Shown here: piece by piece, positions 1-7,165 of the stretch
Layout: every line of letters starts with the position of its first letter
Numbering within the stretch: the stretch's first letter is position 1
Assembly (NCBI GenBank): GCA_000436375.1
Contig: FR885440.1
Span: forward strand, 1 to 34,291
Origin: Azospirillum sp. CAG:239
Lineage (GTDB): Bacteria > Pseudomonadota > Alphaproteobacteria > RF32 > CAG-239
DNA: 34,291 nucleotides
Reading direction: 5' to 3'
Made by a program: the position numbers and the translations under genes
The notes under the pieces: model-generated
What the model was told of the DNA's origin: nothing
Seen by the model: only the letters and a program-made list of their open reading frames with translations
Database searches by the model: none

Positions 1-42
1 GCTTCGGCGCCGTTCCGGTTCGAATCCCTGTCTTTATAACCA
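1..42 (+). tRNA. Possible 3' end of a class II tRNA (partial)
   Basis: The window opens inside what may be a tRNA with a long variable arm. A GC-TTCG-GCGCC element at 1-11 resembles a variable-arm hairpin, TTCGAAT at 19-25 resembles a T-loop, and a CCA end lies at 40-42, directly before a terminator. Against this, the T-stem pairs poorly (TCCGG against CCCTG) and the spacing from T-loop to CCA is one base longer than normal. It could be a degenerate tRNA, a tRNA remnant or a coincidence. The 5' part is outside the window, so the anticodon is unknown. Confidence 0.3.
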
Positions 43-80
43 ATAAAAAAACCACTCCGAAGAGTGGTTTTTTTATTGGT
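39..80. terminator. Bidirectional intrinsic terminator, 42-nt perfect palindrome
   Basis: Two 19-base arms (39-57 and 62-80) are exact reverse complements around a CGAA loop. The core is ACCACTC/GAGTGGT flanked by seven A and seven T, so either strand gives a GC-rich hairpin followed by a U-tract. It lies between the tRNA-like end at the window start and the convergent tRNA-Met. The palindrome runs into the ACCA ends on both sides. Confidence 0.85.
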
Positions 81-153
81 AGCGAGGGGCGGATTCGAAC
101 CGTCGACACGCGGATTATGATTCCGCTGCTCTAACCAACTGAGCTACCCCGCC
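77..153 (-). tRNA. tRNA-Met (anticodon CAT), elongator type
   Basis: Read on the minus strand this folds as a complete 77-nt tRNA. The acceptor GGCGGGG pairs with CCTCGCT through two G-U wobbles. The D-arm is GCTC...GAGC, the anticodon stem GCGGA/TCCGC encloses the loop ATCATAA with anticodon CAT, and the T-arm loop is TTCGAAT. The discriminator A and CCA are encoded. The T-stem has one A-C mismatch. The body resembles proteobacterial elongator tRNA-Met rather than fMet, because the acceptor starts with a normal pair; a lysidine-modified tRNA-Ile2 is less likely. Confidence 0.92.
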
Positions 154-171
154 ATTGGGAAAGTCGTGTAT

Positions 172-200
172 TTAATAAACTTTCTGCCGCTTCTTGTCAA
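172..200 (-). promoter_or_regulatory. Promoter of tRNA-Met
   Basis: On the minus strand a perfect TTGACA (-35, 195-200) is followed after 17 bases by TATTAA (-10, 172-177). The expected start is near 165, about 12 bases before the mature tRNA 5' end at 153. Confidence 0.7.
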
Positions 201-248
201 CAATTATTTTTCAACTTTTCCACTTCGCCGTCCGAAACCGCCGAACGC

Positions 249-536
249 CTAATTTTTCCGGTCTTTTTCATCAACGACCTCAAATTCGGCGTCAATAATT
301 TTTGACTTCCGTCCGCCGGACTTGACCGTCGTTTCTCCGTTGCCGAAAAAAGGTTTCAGATTCTCAAACGCCTTTCTGATTTTGGCCTGACGATACCAGC
401 CCACAACCAGCGAAACGGCAAAAACCGCCAGAATAATCGGCAGCAGCAGCGCCGCGGTATAAAACAACAGCAACAATCCCGCCGCCGAAAACAGCACTAC
501 ACCGAACCACACGACCAAAGCACTCAATCCGCGCAT
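249..536 (-). CDS. Small membrane protein, hypothetical
   Basis: This is a 95-residue protein whose first half is two hydrophobic stretches (about residues 5-24 and 25-45), likely a membrane hairpin. A basic segment (RQAKIRK) and a charged C-terminal tail with alternating acidic and basic residues follow. I recognise no family. The ATG at 536 is preceded by an AGGGA element at a normal distance. A GTG at 539 would extend the protein by one residue and give the common 4-base overlap. The start overlaps the stop of the upstream sugar kinase, so the two are probably translationally coupled. The function is unknown and the kinase link rests on position only. Confidence 0.65.
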   Translation of the reverse strand: MRGLSALVVWFGVVLFSAAGLLLLFYTAALLLPIILAVFAVSLVVGWYRQAKIRKAFENLKPFFGNGETTVKSGGRKSKIIDAEFEVVDEKDRKN

Positions 537-1432
537 CACTTCTTTCCCTTTTTCAGCTTATCTGCGGCAATCAAGGCGGCCCCGATCATCGCTGCGTTAT
601 TTTCAAATTTTGCCCGGCACAGCTTAACCGGCATTGTCAGAATTTCCCGGTTGACCATCTTTTCCAGCTTGCAATAATCCATGAATTCGGTCAGGGAACC
701 AAACAATACGACAATTTCCGGATCAAAGATGTTGGCCAGTCCGATAATGCCGTTGACCACGTCGCGTTCCCATTCGTCAAAAACTTTAACCGCCAGCGGG
801 TTGTTTTCTTTCAGCCCGCGGATAACGTCGTGGCTGGTAACCGTATCGTCGCCGTAGGCTTCTTTGGCGTCTATGCCCAGCGCCGTGCCGGAAGCATAAA
901 TCTCATAACAGTCATACGCGCCGCAGCCGCAGCGGCGTTTGTTGCCGCGCGCGACCTTAAAATGCGCTTCGCCCGCCGCGCCTGATTTTCCTTTCAGCAG
1001 CTGTCCGTTAACCACAAAACTGATGCCGACGCCGGTACCGATGGCAACCAGCATGGCGTCTTTCATTCCCTTGGCAGCGCCAAGTCTGTATTCTGCCCAC
1101 ATGGCCGCGTTGGCGTCGTTTTCCACGACCACGGGCTTTTCCGACAGTTCTCTGAACGGCGTATTCATATAATTTTTGGGCATATTGCCGACCGAAGCGA
1201 TAATCCGGTCGTTGTTTTTGCTGACCTCGCCCGCCGTTGCCACGGCCACGGCGTCAATCACGTCTTCAAATCCCGAGACCACGCTTTTCAGCGTCGTCAA
1301 AATTTCCCGGCTGTCGCGGGGTGTGCTGACTTTGGTAATCTCGCCGCAGATTTTTCCTTTTTCGTCAATCAGGGCATAGGCGATTTTTGTGCCGCCGATG
1401 TCAAATGCCAAAATCTTTTTTCTTTCCTTCAT
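536..1432 (-). CDS. ROK-family sugar kinase (glucokinase/N-acetylglucosamine kinase type)
   Basis: This ROK kinase of 298 residues phosphorylates a hexose or N-acetylhexosamine with ATP in the cytosol. The phosphate-binding DIGGTK is at residues 11-16. The END motif with catalytic Asp106 is at 104-106, and a second glycine loop GTGVG is near 132. The structural zinc site is present as His157 and the cysteines of CGCG-x3-C (168, 170, 175), although the usual GC-x-E ending reads DCYE. The reading frame stays open upstream to 1498. The ATG at 1432 is preferred because AGGA stands eight bases before it and the DIGGT motif then sits near the N terminus, as in the family. Because nagA and nagB occur elsewhere in the window, a GlcNAc or ManNAc kinase role is plausible, but the sugar cannot be read from the sequence. 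Confidence 0.85.
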   Translation of the reverse strand: MKERKKILAFDIGGTKIAYALIDEKGKICGEITKVSTPRDSREILTTLKSVVSGFEDVIDAVAVATAGEVSKNNDRIIASVGNMPKNYMNTPFRELSEKPVVVENDANAAMWAEYRLGAAKGMKDAMLVAIGTGVGISFVVNGQLLKGKSGAAGEAHFKVARGNKRRCGCGAYDCYEIYASGTALGIDAKEAYGDDTVTSHDVIRGLKENNPLAVKVFDEWERDVVNGIIGLANIFDPEIVVLFGSLTEFMDYCKLEKMVNREILTMPVKLCRAKFENNAAMIGAALIAADKLKKGKK

Positions 1433-1457
1433 CGGTACATCCTTCAACGCTTTGCTG

Positions 1458-1486
1458 TTGTCTGTTATAAATATATAGTTTATATT
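1458..1486 (+). promoter_or_regulatory. Promoter of the ArsC/Spx-like gene
   Basis: TTGTCT (1458-1463), a 17-base spacer and TATATT (1481-1486) form a good sigma-70-type promoter. The expected start is about 30 bases upstream of the ATG at 1522. It overlaps a promoter on the other strand almost completely. Confidence 0.55.
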
Positions 1487-1492
1487 GTCCAA
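1464..1492 (-). promoter_or_regulatory. Promoter of the ROK kinase gene
   Basis: On the minus strand TTGGAC (1487-1492), 17 bases and TATAAC (1464-1469) form a sigma-70-type promoter reading into the kinase whose start is at 1432. Each -10 lies beside the -35 of the opposing promoter, so both cannot be occupied at once. Confidence 0.5.
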
Positions 1493-1521
1493 AAGCAAAC
1501 AACAAAAAGGATTTTTTTAAG

Positions 1522-1878
1522 ATGAAATATTTGTTTTTAGAATATCCCAAATGTTCAACCTGCCAAAAGGCCAGACAATGGCTGCTGGACAACGGTGTTG
1601 AATTTGAGGACAGACACATCGTCGACAACCGCCCCACTGAAGCCGAACTCAAAGAGTGGATTGAGCGCAGCGGCCGCGAACCGCGCAGCTTTTTCAACAC
1701 CAGCGGCCTCAGATACAAGGCACTCAACCTCAAGGAAAAGCTTCCCGGCATGAGCGATGCCGAACAAATCAGCCTGCTTGCCTCCGACGGCATGCTGGTC
1801 AAACGCCCGCTCCTCGTCGGCGGCAGCGTCGTTCTCAGCGGTTTCCGTCCCGGGATATGGCAACAGCTGAAAGATTAA
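1522..1878 (+). CDS. ArsC/Spx-family thioredoxin-fold protein
   Basis: This 118-residue protein is a single ArsC/Spx/YffB-type domain. The N-terminal strand is followed by CSTC at residues 11-14, where ArsC enzymes place the catalytic Cys and Spx proteins a redox CxxC. The HIVDNRPT segment, the SFFNTSG segment and the KRPLLV motif near the C terminus are conserved family positions. Known members are arsenate reductases or Spx/MgsR RNA-polymerase-binding redox regulators. The CxxC leans toward Spx-like or an uncharacterised reductase, and no arsenic genes sit beside it. The start has AAGGA upstream with a slightly long spacing. It is divergent from the ROK kinase. Confidence 0.85.
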   Translation: MKYLFLEYPKCSTCQKARQWLLDNGVEFEDRHIVDNRPTEAELKEWIERSGREPRSFFNTSGLRYKALNLKEKLPGMSDAEQISLLASDGMLVKRPLLVGGSVVLSGFRPGIWQQLKD

Positions 1879-1952
1879 GCATCCCTCCCCTTGTCAAAAC
1901 GATTTTTCCGCTTATTTCTTTAGAGCAGAAAATCACATATAGGGAGATGAAC

Positions 1953-2318
1953 ATGAACAAGAAAATTCTGGCCGTTCTGGCGGCCGTTTCCGGAATCGCA
2001 TTGCAAACCGAAACTATGGCTGCTCAGAATCAGGGTGGTTTTACCGGCCCTTCCATTGAGGTCATAACCGTCGAACAGGCCAAAAACATGAATGACGACG
2101 CATTTGTCATTCTGCGCGGCAACATCAAACAAAACGTCGGCGACGATATTTATGTCTTTACCGACGGCACCGGCAGCATCAACGTCGAAATCGACGAAGA
2201 CGAATGGAACGGCCTTAACGTCGGTCCCGAAGACGTTGTCGAAATCCGCGGCGAAGTTGACAAAGGCTGGTCGACTCTCGAAATTGACGTCGACAGGATA
2301 AGCAAAGTGAATCAGTAA
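1953..2318 (+). CDS. YgiW/YdeI-family periplasmic OB-fold protein, copy 1
   Basis: This is a 121-residue secreted protein with a signal peptide (basic start, hydrophobic stretch, likely cleavage after TMA near residue 25). A bacterial OB-fold domain follows. Family features are a GGF-x-GPS start to the mature part, TVEQAK near the first helix, the VILRGNI strand, the INVEIDEDEW strand and the VEIRGEVDK ending. E. coli YgiW and YdeI are linked to peroxide, acid and metal stress tolerance; the ligand is not established. The ATG at 1953 is chosen because AGGGAG lies six bases upstream. An ATG at 1947 abuts that site, and the open frame before it is noise. A close paralogue follows 70 bases downstream. 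Confidence 0.88.
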   Translation: MNKKILAVLAAVSGIALQTETMAAQNQGGFTGPSIEVITVEQAKNMNDDAFVILRGNIKQNVGDDIYVFTDGTGSINVEIDEDEWNGLNVGPEDVVEIRGEVDKGWSTLEIDVDRISKVNQ

Positions 2319-2388
2319 AAATAAATATTGCTAAGTCGCATATTTTAGCCTAGCATTTTCACTGATAAACAATTTCAGGAGATGCAAC

Positions 2389-2763
2389 ATGAACAAAACC
2401 CTGCTCTATTCTCTGGCCGCCGCGGGCGCCTTTTTCGCCGCAGCCGCCGAAGCCGGCGTCAAAAACGGCGGTTTTTACGGTCCGACGGCAGATTCGGCTT
2501 CCGTTACTGTCGAACAGGCCAAACAAATGAAAGACGAAACCTTTGTCGTCCTGCGCGGAAAAATCAAACAAATGGTCGGCAAGGAAAAGTATCTGTTTGA
2601 AGACCAGAGCGGCAGTATTGTCGTCGAAATCGACGACGAGGACTGGAACGGCGTTACCGTCGGACCGGAAGACACCGTCGAAATCCGCGGCGAAGTCGAT
2701 ACCCACTGGCGCAAACCGACTGACATTGACGTCGACAGCGTGAACATTTCGTTAAAAAACTGA
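2389..2763 (+). CDS. YgiW/YdeI-family periplasmic OB-fold protein, copy 2
   Basis: This is a 124-residue paralogue of the preceding gene with its own signal peptide (cleavage near AEA-GV, around residue 22). It shares GGF-x-GP, TVEQAKQMKDE, FVVLRGKIKQ, the IVVEIDDEDWNGV strand and GPEDTVEIRGEVD. AGGAG stands seven bases before the ATG. The two copies share about two thirds of their mature residues by eye, so they probably arose by tandem duplication. An intrinsic terminator follows, which suggests a two-gene unit. The role is likely envelope stress tolerance, by family knowledge only. Confidence 0.88.
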   Translation: MNKTLLYSLAAAGAFFAAAAEAGVKNGGFYGPTADSASVTVEQAKQMKDETFVVLRGKIKQMVGKEKYLFEDQSGSIVVEIDDEDWNGVTVGPEDTVEIRGEVDTHWRKPTDIDVDSVNISLKN

Positions 2764-2778
2764 TTTTTCAGGCTCTGG

Positions 2779-2808
2779 CAAACCGTTCCTCAGGGAACGG
2801 TTTTTTTT
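2779..2808 (+). terminator. Intrinsic terminator after the YgiW pair
   Basis: AAACCGTTCC and GGAACGGTTT pair around a TCAG loop and are followed by a run of T to 2808. Confidence 0.9.
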
Positions 2809-2861
2809 GGGCCGGAACTGAACCGCCCGCAGGCATTAACTCTAAATTAAATGATTTGCCG

Positions 2862-2874
2862 TAACATTATGTTA
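2862..2874. promoter_or_regulatory. Short inverted repeat upstream of motA
   Basis: TAACAT-T-ATGTTA is an inverted repeat with a one-base centre in an AT-rich stretch 33 bases before the motA start. It may be part of the promoter or an operator. In AT-rich DNA of this length it could also be chance. Confidence 0.3.
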
Positions 2875-2906
2875 ATTATGATTAATTTATCAAGGAACGA
2901 ATTTCA

Positions 2907-3683
2907 ATGGAAAAAAGTACAACTCTGGGCATGACTTTGGGTTTGTTTGCCGTCGGTTACGGTATGTATCTTAAGGGTGCCGACCCGCACGCCCTGATAA
3001 ATCCGGCCGCCTTTCTGATTATTTTTGCCGGCACGTTTGCCGCTCTGCTCAACGCCTTTCCGATGAAAGACATCAAACGATTCGGCAAGCTGCTGAAAAT
3101 TATTTTTACCGGCAAAAAAATTACCTCCAAACAGGAAATCCTCGAACTTTTCGTCTCTCTCGCCAAATCGGCCAAATCGGAAGGCGTTATGGGCATTGAG
3201 AAAAAAGCCAACGAGGTTGAAGATCCTTTCATCCGTTCGACGCTGATTTTGGTTGCCGACGGTTTTCCCGCCGATTTTATTGCCGAAACGGTCGAATCAG
3301 AAATCAAGCAGATGGAAGAACGCCATCGTTCCGGCGCCGCCATTTTTGCGCAGGGCGGCATGTATGCGCCGACGCTGGGCGTTCTCGGTGCCGTTATCGG
3401 CCTGATTGCCGCACTGGGCAACCTTTCCGATATTGACATGCTGGGCCACTCCATCGCCGCGGCTTTCGTCGCAACCCTGCTTGGTATTTTTACCGGATAC
3501 GTCATGTGGCACCCGTTTGCCAACAAGCTTAAACGCATTTCGGCCGAAGAAGTCGAAATGAAAAAAATGGTCCTTGAAGGCGCTTTGGCACTGCAAAGCG
3601 GCGCTTCCTCCATTGCCATGGAAGCCAAGCTGCAATCGTTCATTCCGCTGAGCCAGCGCAAATCACTCAGAGACGAAGGTTAA
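2907..3683 (+). CDS. motA: MotA-type flagellar stator protein
   Basis: This 258-residue inner-membrane protein is the MotA half of the flagellar motor stator, which conducts ions and applies torque to the rotor. It has the expected layout: two N-terminal membrane segments (about 7-23 and 32-50), a long cytoplasmic stretch (about 55-150) and two C-terminal segments. The third segment carries the conserved PTLGVLGAVIGLI motif and the fourth IAAAFVATLLGIFTGY. The length matches proton-type MotA (250-295). AAGGA precedes the start. motB follows two bases after the stop. No other flagellar genes are in the window, so the rest of the motor must be elsewhere. Paralogous ExbB/TolQ is excluded by length and by the partner. 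Confidence 0.92.
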   Translation: MEKSTTLGMTLGLFAVGYGMYLKGADPHALINPAAFLIIFAGTFAALLNAFPMKDIKRFGKLLKIIFTGKKITSKQEILELFVSLAKSAKSEGVMGIEKKANEVEDPFIRSTLILVADGFPADFIAETVESEIKQMEERHRSGAAIFAQGGMYAPTLGVLGAVIGLIAALGNLSDIDMLGHSIAAAFVATLLGIFTGYVMWHPFANKLKRISAEEVEMKKMVLEGALALQSGASSIAMEAKLQSFIPLSQRKSLRDEG

Positions 3684-3685
3684 AA

Positions 3686-4348
3686 ATGGCACGCAGAAAA
3701 CAACATTCCGAACCCCATGAGGAACATGCCGACGAAACCTGGCTGATTCCCTATTCTGACCTGCTGACTCTTCTGCTGGCACTGTTCATCGTGCTGTTTG
3801 CCTCGTCGAGCCTGGACAAAGGCAAAGCGGCTCAGATGGAATATGCCATGGCAGCCGCATTCAATGCCATACCGTCAGAACAGATGAACGGCACCGTTCT
3901 GAGTTTCCTAGACGACGCCAAAGACTTGGATTTGGGCGAAGGCGTCGGACTTGGTTCCGATTCCAAAGGCGCGGTTCTGGACATTGCCGACGTCAACCTT
4001 TTTGAACAGGGCGAGGCTCGCATTACCCCCGAGGGCGTCCGCATGCTGAAACGCATAGCGCCGTTGCTCGGTTCCACGCGCTACAAACGATTCCGCATCG
4101 TCGTTGAAGGGCATACCGACGACATTCCGGTCAGCACGCCGCTTTATCCTTCCGGATGGGAGCTTTCGGCAGCCCGTGCCGCCGCCGTCGTTAAGGAATT
4201 TATAAAGGCGGGTCTGGTTCCCGATCGTTTTCAGGCCGTCGGCATGGCGGACATTGCGCCCAAATATCCCAATCGCGATCTTAACGGCACGCCGATTCCC
4301 GAAAACCGCGTCAAAAACCGCCGCATAGCCATTCATATTGAAATGTAA
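3686..4348 (+). CDS. motB: MotB-type flagellar stator protein
   Basis: MotB anchors the stator to peptidoglycan and supplies the proton-binding aspartate. This 220-residue protein starts with a basic tail. Its single membrane helix (about 21-41) contains the PYSDLLTLLLALF motif with the essential Asp at position 25. A plug/linker region follows, then a C-terminal OmpA-like peptidoglycan-binding domain with VEGHTDD and the WELSAARA and NRRIAIHIE motifs. It is shorter than E. coli MotB (308) but within range for the family. The start is two bases after motA with GAAGG inside the end of motA, so the pair is co-translated. Its stop abuts the stop of the convergent DUF3750 gene with no gap. Confidence 0.93.
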   Translation: MARRKQHSEPHEEHADETWLIPYSDLLTLLLALFIVLFASSSLDKGKAAQMEYAMAAAFNAIPSEQMNGTVLSFLDDAKDLDLGEGVGLGSDSKGAVLDIADVNLFEQGEARITPEGVRMLKRIAPLLGSTRYKRFRIVVEGHTDDIPVSTPLYPSGWELSAARAAAVVKEFIKAGLVPDRFQAVGMADIAPKYPNRDLNGTPIPENRVKNRRIAIHIEM

Positions 4349-5110
4349 TCATTGCAGGGGTTCGTCTTTCAGACCGATTCGGCCCAACAGCGGCAGCTTA
4401 AGTGCCGGACGGTAGAAGTCGACCCCGAAATTCAGCCCGAGTATATTGATTTCAATCCCCTCCGCTCTGCCGACCGTTATGCCGAACAATCCGTAAAAAG
4501 TCAGTTGATAGCCGCTGCCGCTTTCCGACTTCTCAATCAGTTTCGGGCTCCAGTCCTTGCCGATGGCATGCGGAGGCAGTTCGACCGTAAGTTCCGGCAC
4601 ATTGCGGACAATATAAGAGATGAACGTGTTGCTGTTCGGCCCCGGCCAGGCATTGTAGGTTTTGCCGTAAGGATATGTTGCCGCCAGCTTTTTAATCTGC
4701 GGAATTGCTTTTTCGGCTTTCTCGCCGCGCAATTCCTCAATCAGCTGCGGTTCGGCGCCGTACCAGAAACGGTCGGGAATGTCCTGACGAATGTCGACGG
4801 CAGTTCCCTTCCAGCCCAGATACCAGCCGATGACCTGATAAGTGGTATATGACGGCGCGTTTTTTTCCTTAAGGGCAATCCAGGTATGAACGGCAAAATA
4901 ACCGCGCCAGTTAAAGGTTCGCGCCGCATAAACCTGCACTACCGCCTCTTGCTCCTCTTCCGGGCGCGGCGCCAGTCCGGAACTTGCCCGGCTGGCCGTC
5001 CTCCAGTCTTGTCCGCCGAATGCCATAAACAAAATCACTCCCGTTCCGACAGCTAAAAAAGCCGCCTTTTTAAATTTCACACTGCGCCAAAAAGCCAACC
5101 GTCTGTCCAT
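4349..5110 (-). CDS. DUF3750-like membrane-anchored protein
   Basis: This 253-residue protein has one N-terminal membrane segment (about residues 14-33 after a basic start) and a soluble domain. The domain resembles the DUF3750 family of proteobacteria, with YFAVHTWIALK, DIPDRFWYGAEPQL, a YPYGKTYNAWPGPNSNTF segment and GLNFGVDFYRPALKLP near the end. The function of the family is not known to me. The conserved HTW, WPGPNSNTF and GVDF residues hint at an enzyme-like pocket, which is speculation. The open frame extends to a TTG at 5146; the ATG at 5110 is preferred because a purine-rich GGAAAAAGAG element precedes it. Its stop touches the motB stop. Confidence 0.75.
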   Translation of the reverse strand: MDRRLAFWRSVKFKKAAFLAVGTGVILFMAFGGQDWRTASRASSGLAPRPEEEQEAVVQVYAARTFNWRGYFAVHTWIALKEKNAPSYTTYQVIGWYLGWKGTAVDIRQDIPDRFWYGAEPQLIEELRGEKAEKAIPQIKKLAATYPYGKTYNAWPGPNSNTFISYIVRNVPELTVELPPHAIGKDWSPKLIEKSESGSGYQLTFYGLFGITVGRAEGIEINILGLNFGVDFYRPALKLPLLGRIGLKDEPLQ

Positions 5111-5276
5111 CTCTTTTTCCGAAAATTCCGTTGTTCCTGCAATCAAGATAAATCAAGCCCCGACAATTTCAAGAAAATATTAAAAATTATCATTGACGAA
5201 AAACCGTACTTAACATACCCTCATTTACGAATAAAAGCACACCAACTTTTAAATTACGGAGAATTTATTTTTTGCC

Positions 5277-6239
5277 ATGGAAAGATTACAGGAACTCTTT
5301 ACCCATCACATGATACTCCCCACCTACCTGATGTGGATTATTTTCGGCGTCGTCATTACCGTTCTTCTGTTTCTCGACCTCTTTGTTTTTCATAAAAAGG
5401 ACGAAGAACCAACCATCGGCGAAACGTTCAGGCTCAGCGCCTTTTACATTATCATCGCCCTGATCTTCGGCGTTTTCATCATCTATGAACACGGCATGGC
5501 CGACGGCATGCTTTATTACACGGGCTATCTGGTCGAAAAAAGCCTGTCCATGGACAATATCTTCGTCATTTCGCTCATCTTTTCAAGTCTTAACATTCCG
5601 ACCAAATATCAGCACCGCGTTTTGTTCTGGGGCGTATTGGGAGCCATTGTCATGCGCGCGCTGATGATTGGCATCGGCGCCCAGCTGGTCAGTCGTTTTC
5701 ATTGGATTCTCTATATCTTTTCCTTCTTCCTGCTTTATACGGGCATCAAAATGATTTCCGAAAAGAAAGACGACGTTCCGCTGACCGAAACCAAACTCTA
5801 CCAGTTCATCAGAAAAAGGTTCAGCGTAACCAAACGGCTGCATAACGAACATTTCTTTATTCACCGCAACGGAAGGCATTTTATCACGCCGCTGTTCTTC
5901 GCCCTGTTGATTATCGAAACGATGGACGTCATTTTTGCCATTGACAGCATTCCGGCAATTTTCCTGATTACTCAGGACGTATTCATCGTTTACACCAGCA
6001 ACATCTTTGCCATTCTCGGCCTGCGGTCGCTCTATTTTCTCCTGGCCGCCGCCGTCAACCGCTTCGTCTACCTCAAACCCGCGCTGGCTGTCATTTTGAT
6101 TTTCATCGGCTCGAAAATCTTTCTGCCTTACGTCGGCGTGGACATTGACGCCACCCATTCGCTGAGCATAACCTTCGGCATTCTCTTTATCGGAATAATC
6201 GCTTCGCTGATAAAGACGAAAGCGCCGACTGCCGAATAA
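5277..6239 (+). CDS. TerC/Alx-family integral membrane transporter
   Basis: This 320-residue polytopic inner-membrane protein has seven to nine hydrophobic segments. The TerC signature motifs are the EKSLSMDNIFV segment around residue 87 and IETMDVIFAIDSIPAIF around residue 220, both carrying the acidic residues proposed to bind metal. E. coli Alx and related proteins export Mn2+ or respond to high pH; TerC of ter operons is linked to tellurite resistance. No other ter genes are nearby, so an Alx-like Mn2+ role is more likely. The only plausible ribosome site, CGGAGAA near 5257-5263, is about 14 bases from the ATG. That is unusually far. No metal riboswitch is recognisable in the 130-base upstream region. 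Confidence 0.88.
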   Translation: MERLQELFTHHMILPTYLMWIIFGVVITVLLFLDLFVFHKKDEEPTIGETFRLSAFYIIIALIFGVFIIYEHGMADGMLYYTGYLVEKSLSMDNIFVISLIFSSLNIPTKYQHRVLFWGVLGAIVMRALMIGIGAQLVSRFHWILYIFSFFLLYTGIKMISEKKDDVPLTETKLYQFIRKRFSVTKRLHNEHFFIHRNGRHFITPLFFALLIIETMDVIFAIDSIPAIFLITQDVFIVYTSNIFAILGLRSLYFLLAAAVNRFVYLKPALAVILIFIGSKIFLPYVGVDIDATHSLSITFGILFIGIIASLIKTKAPTAE

Positions 6240-6270
6240 AAAAAAGCCTTCCGAACGGAAGGCTTTTTTT
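6238..6270. terminator. Bidirectional terminator between the TerC gene and the TIM-barrel gene
   Basis: AAGCCTTCCG and CGGAAGGCTT pair around a two-base AA centre, flanked by A and T runs on either side. It can end transcription from both convergent genes. Confidence 0.9.
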
Positions 6271-6271
6271 C

Positions 6272-7063
6272 TTACAACTGCCGTTGCAGTCTTCTGATAT
6301 ATTCCCGGTCGTTTATCCAAGGCTGAATCCCGGCCGGTTTGCCGCCGGTTTCCATCGTTACCAGTGCATCGGGCGCAATATAGCGCGCCAGATACTTGTC
6401 CAGGTCATAACTGCCCTCGCCGTAATGCCAATGAACGTCGTCTTCGCCGTTGATATCACCGTCGCAGAGATGATACATGTCGGGCTTAAGCGCCGCAAAA
6501 CCGGCCATGACGTCGTCATGCCTCAGCCCCAAACCGTTTGCGGCACAAATCGCGTGCGCAAAATCGAAACAGAACTTGCAGCCGGAAGCGTCCTTAATCT
6601 CCGCAATCATTTCCGGCGTCAGCCCGTGCATAATCTCATTGGTTATGTCATTAATCATCGGCAGGTTTTCAACCGCAACCCGGCTGTCGTTAAAATGCCG
6701 GAACTGATAAACCGTTTCCTCCTGCCCTGCTCTGCCGAAACCGTTGCCGGCATGAACAACGATAACCGACGCGTTCAGTTCGTCGGCAAAGCGGCGGCTT
6801 TCGTCAAGCATCTGCCGGTTGGTCTCGCGGCGGTTCCTGTCCGCGGCATTAAAATCATACGCTTCGTGGGCGTTATGAACCACAACGTCGGACGTTTTTA
6901 TCCTTTCGCCGAAAAAAGCATGCGTTGCCTCAAAACTTCCCGGAACAGCCATCAGTTCCAGAAACATATCGTCATGCGCATTGACGTAATCAATGACGCT
7001 TGCGGCAAAATCCGGCGTCTGCAGGCAATTGGTCGAAAACAGCTTCATTCCCAACTTAATCAT
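6272..7063 (-). CDS. Xylose isomerase-like TIM-barrel protein
   Basis: This 263-residue protein belongs to the AP-endonuclease-2/xylose-isomerase-like TIM-barrel superfamily. Residues fit divalent-metal and sugar binding at strand ends: VVVHNAH, SVIVVHAGNG, VAVENLP with the conserved Glu, FCFDFAH with Asp and His, MYHLCDG and VTMETGG with the final Glu. Members are sugar-phosphate isomerases, epimerases or endonuclease IV. Endonuclease IV is unlikely because several of its zinc ligands are not evident. The substrate cannot be inferred. The frame is open to 7120; the ATG at 7063 has GGAGA at a good distance. The rhamnose operon terminator ends only 33 bases upstream, so expression may depend on read-through. 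Confidence 0.78.
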   Translation of the reverse strand: MIKLGMKLFSTNCLQTPDFAASVIDYVNAHDDMFLELMAVPGSFEATHAFFGERIKTSDVVVHNAHEAYDFNAADRNRRETNRQMLDESRRFADELNASVIVVHAGNGFGRAGQEETVYQFRHFNDSRVAVENLPMINDITNEIMHGLTPEMIAEIKDASGCKFCFDFAHAICAANGLGLRHDDVMAGFAALKPDMYHLCDGDINGEDDVHWHYGEGSYDLDKYLARYIAPDALVTMETGGKPAGIQPWINDREYIRRLQRQL

Positions 7064-7095
7064 TTTTCTTCTCTCCATGAGCCTAAAAAAACTTG

Positions 7096-7130
7096 CAAAA
7101 AGGGGGCCTGTTTCACGCAAAACTTCCCCC
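7096..7130 (-). terminator. Intrinsic terminator of the rfb operon
   Basis: On the minus strand GGGGG (7126-7130) pairs with CCCCC (7102-7106), with a nested GTTT/AAAC stem in between, followed by five T (7097-7101). It lies 36 bases beyond the rfbB stop. Confidence 0.75.
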
Positions 7131-7165
7131 TCATCATATCAAATACCCGCGATACGGTCTGCCCG

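Noticed and set aside
5147..5276. Manganese riboswitch (yybP-ykoY type) before the TerC gene
   Set aside because: The 130-base region is AT-rich and I could not find the conserved paired stems or loop sequences. A covariance search would settle it.
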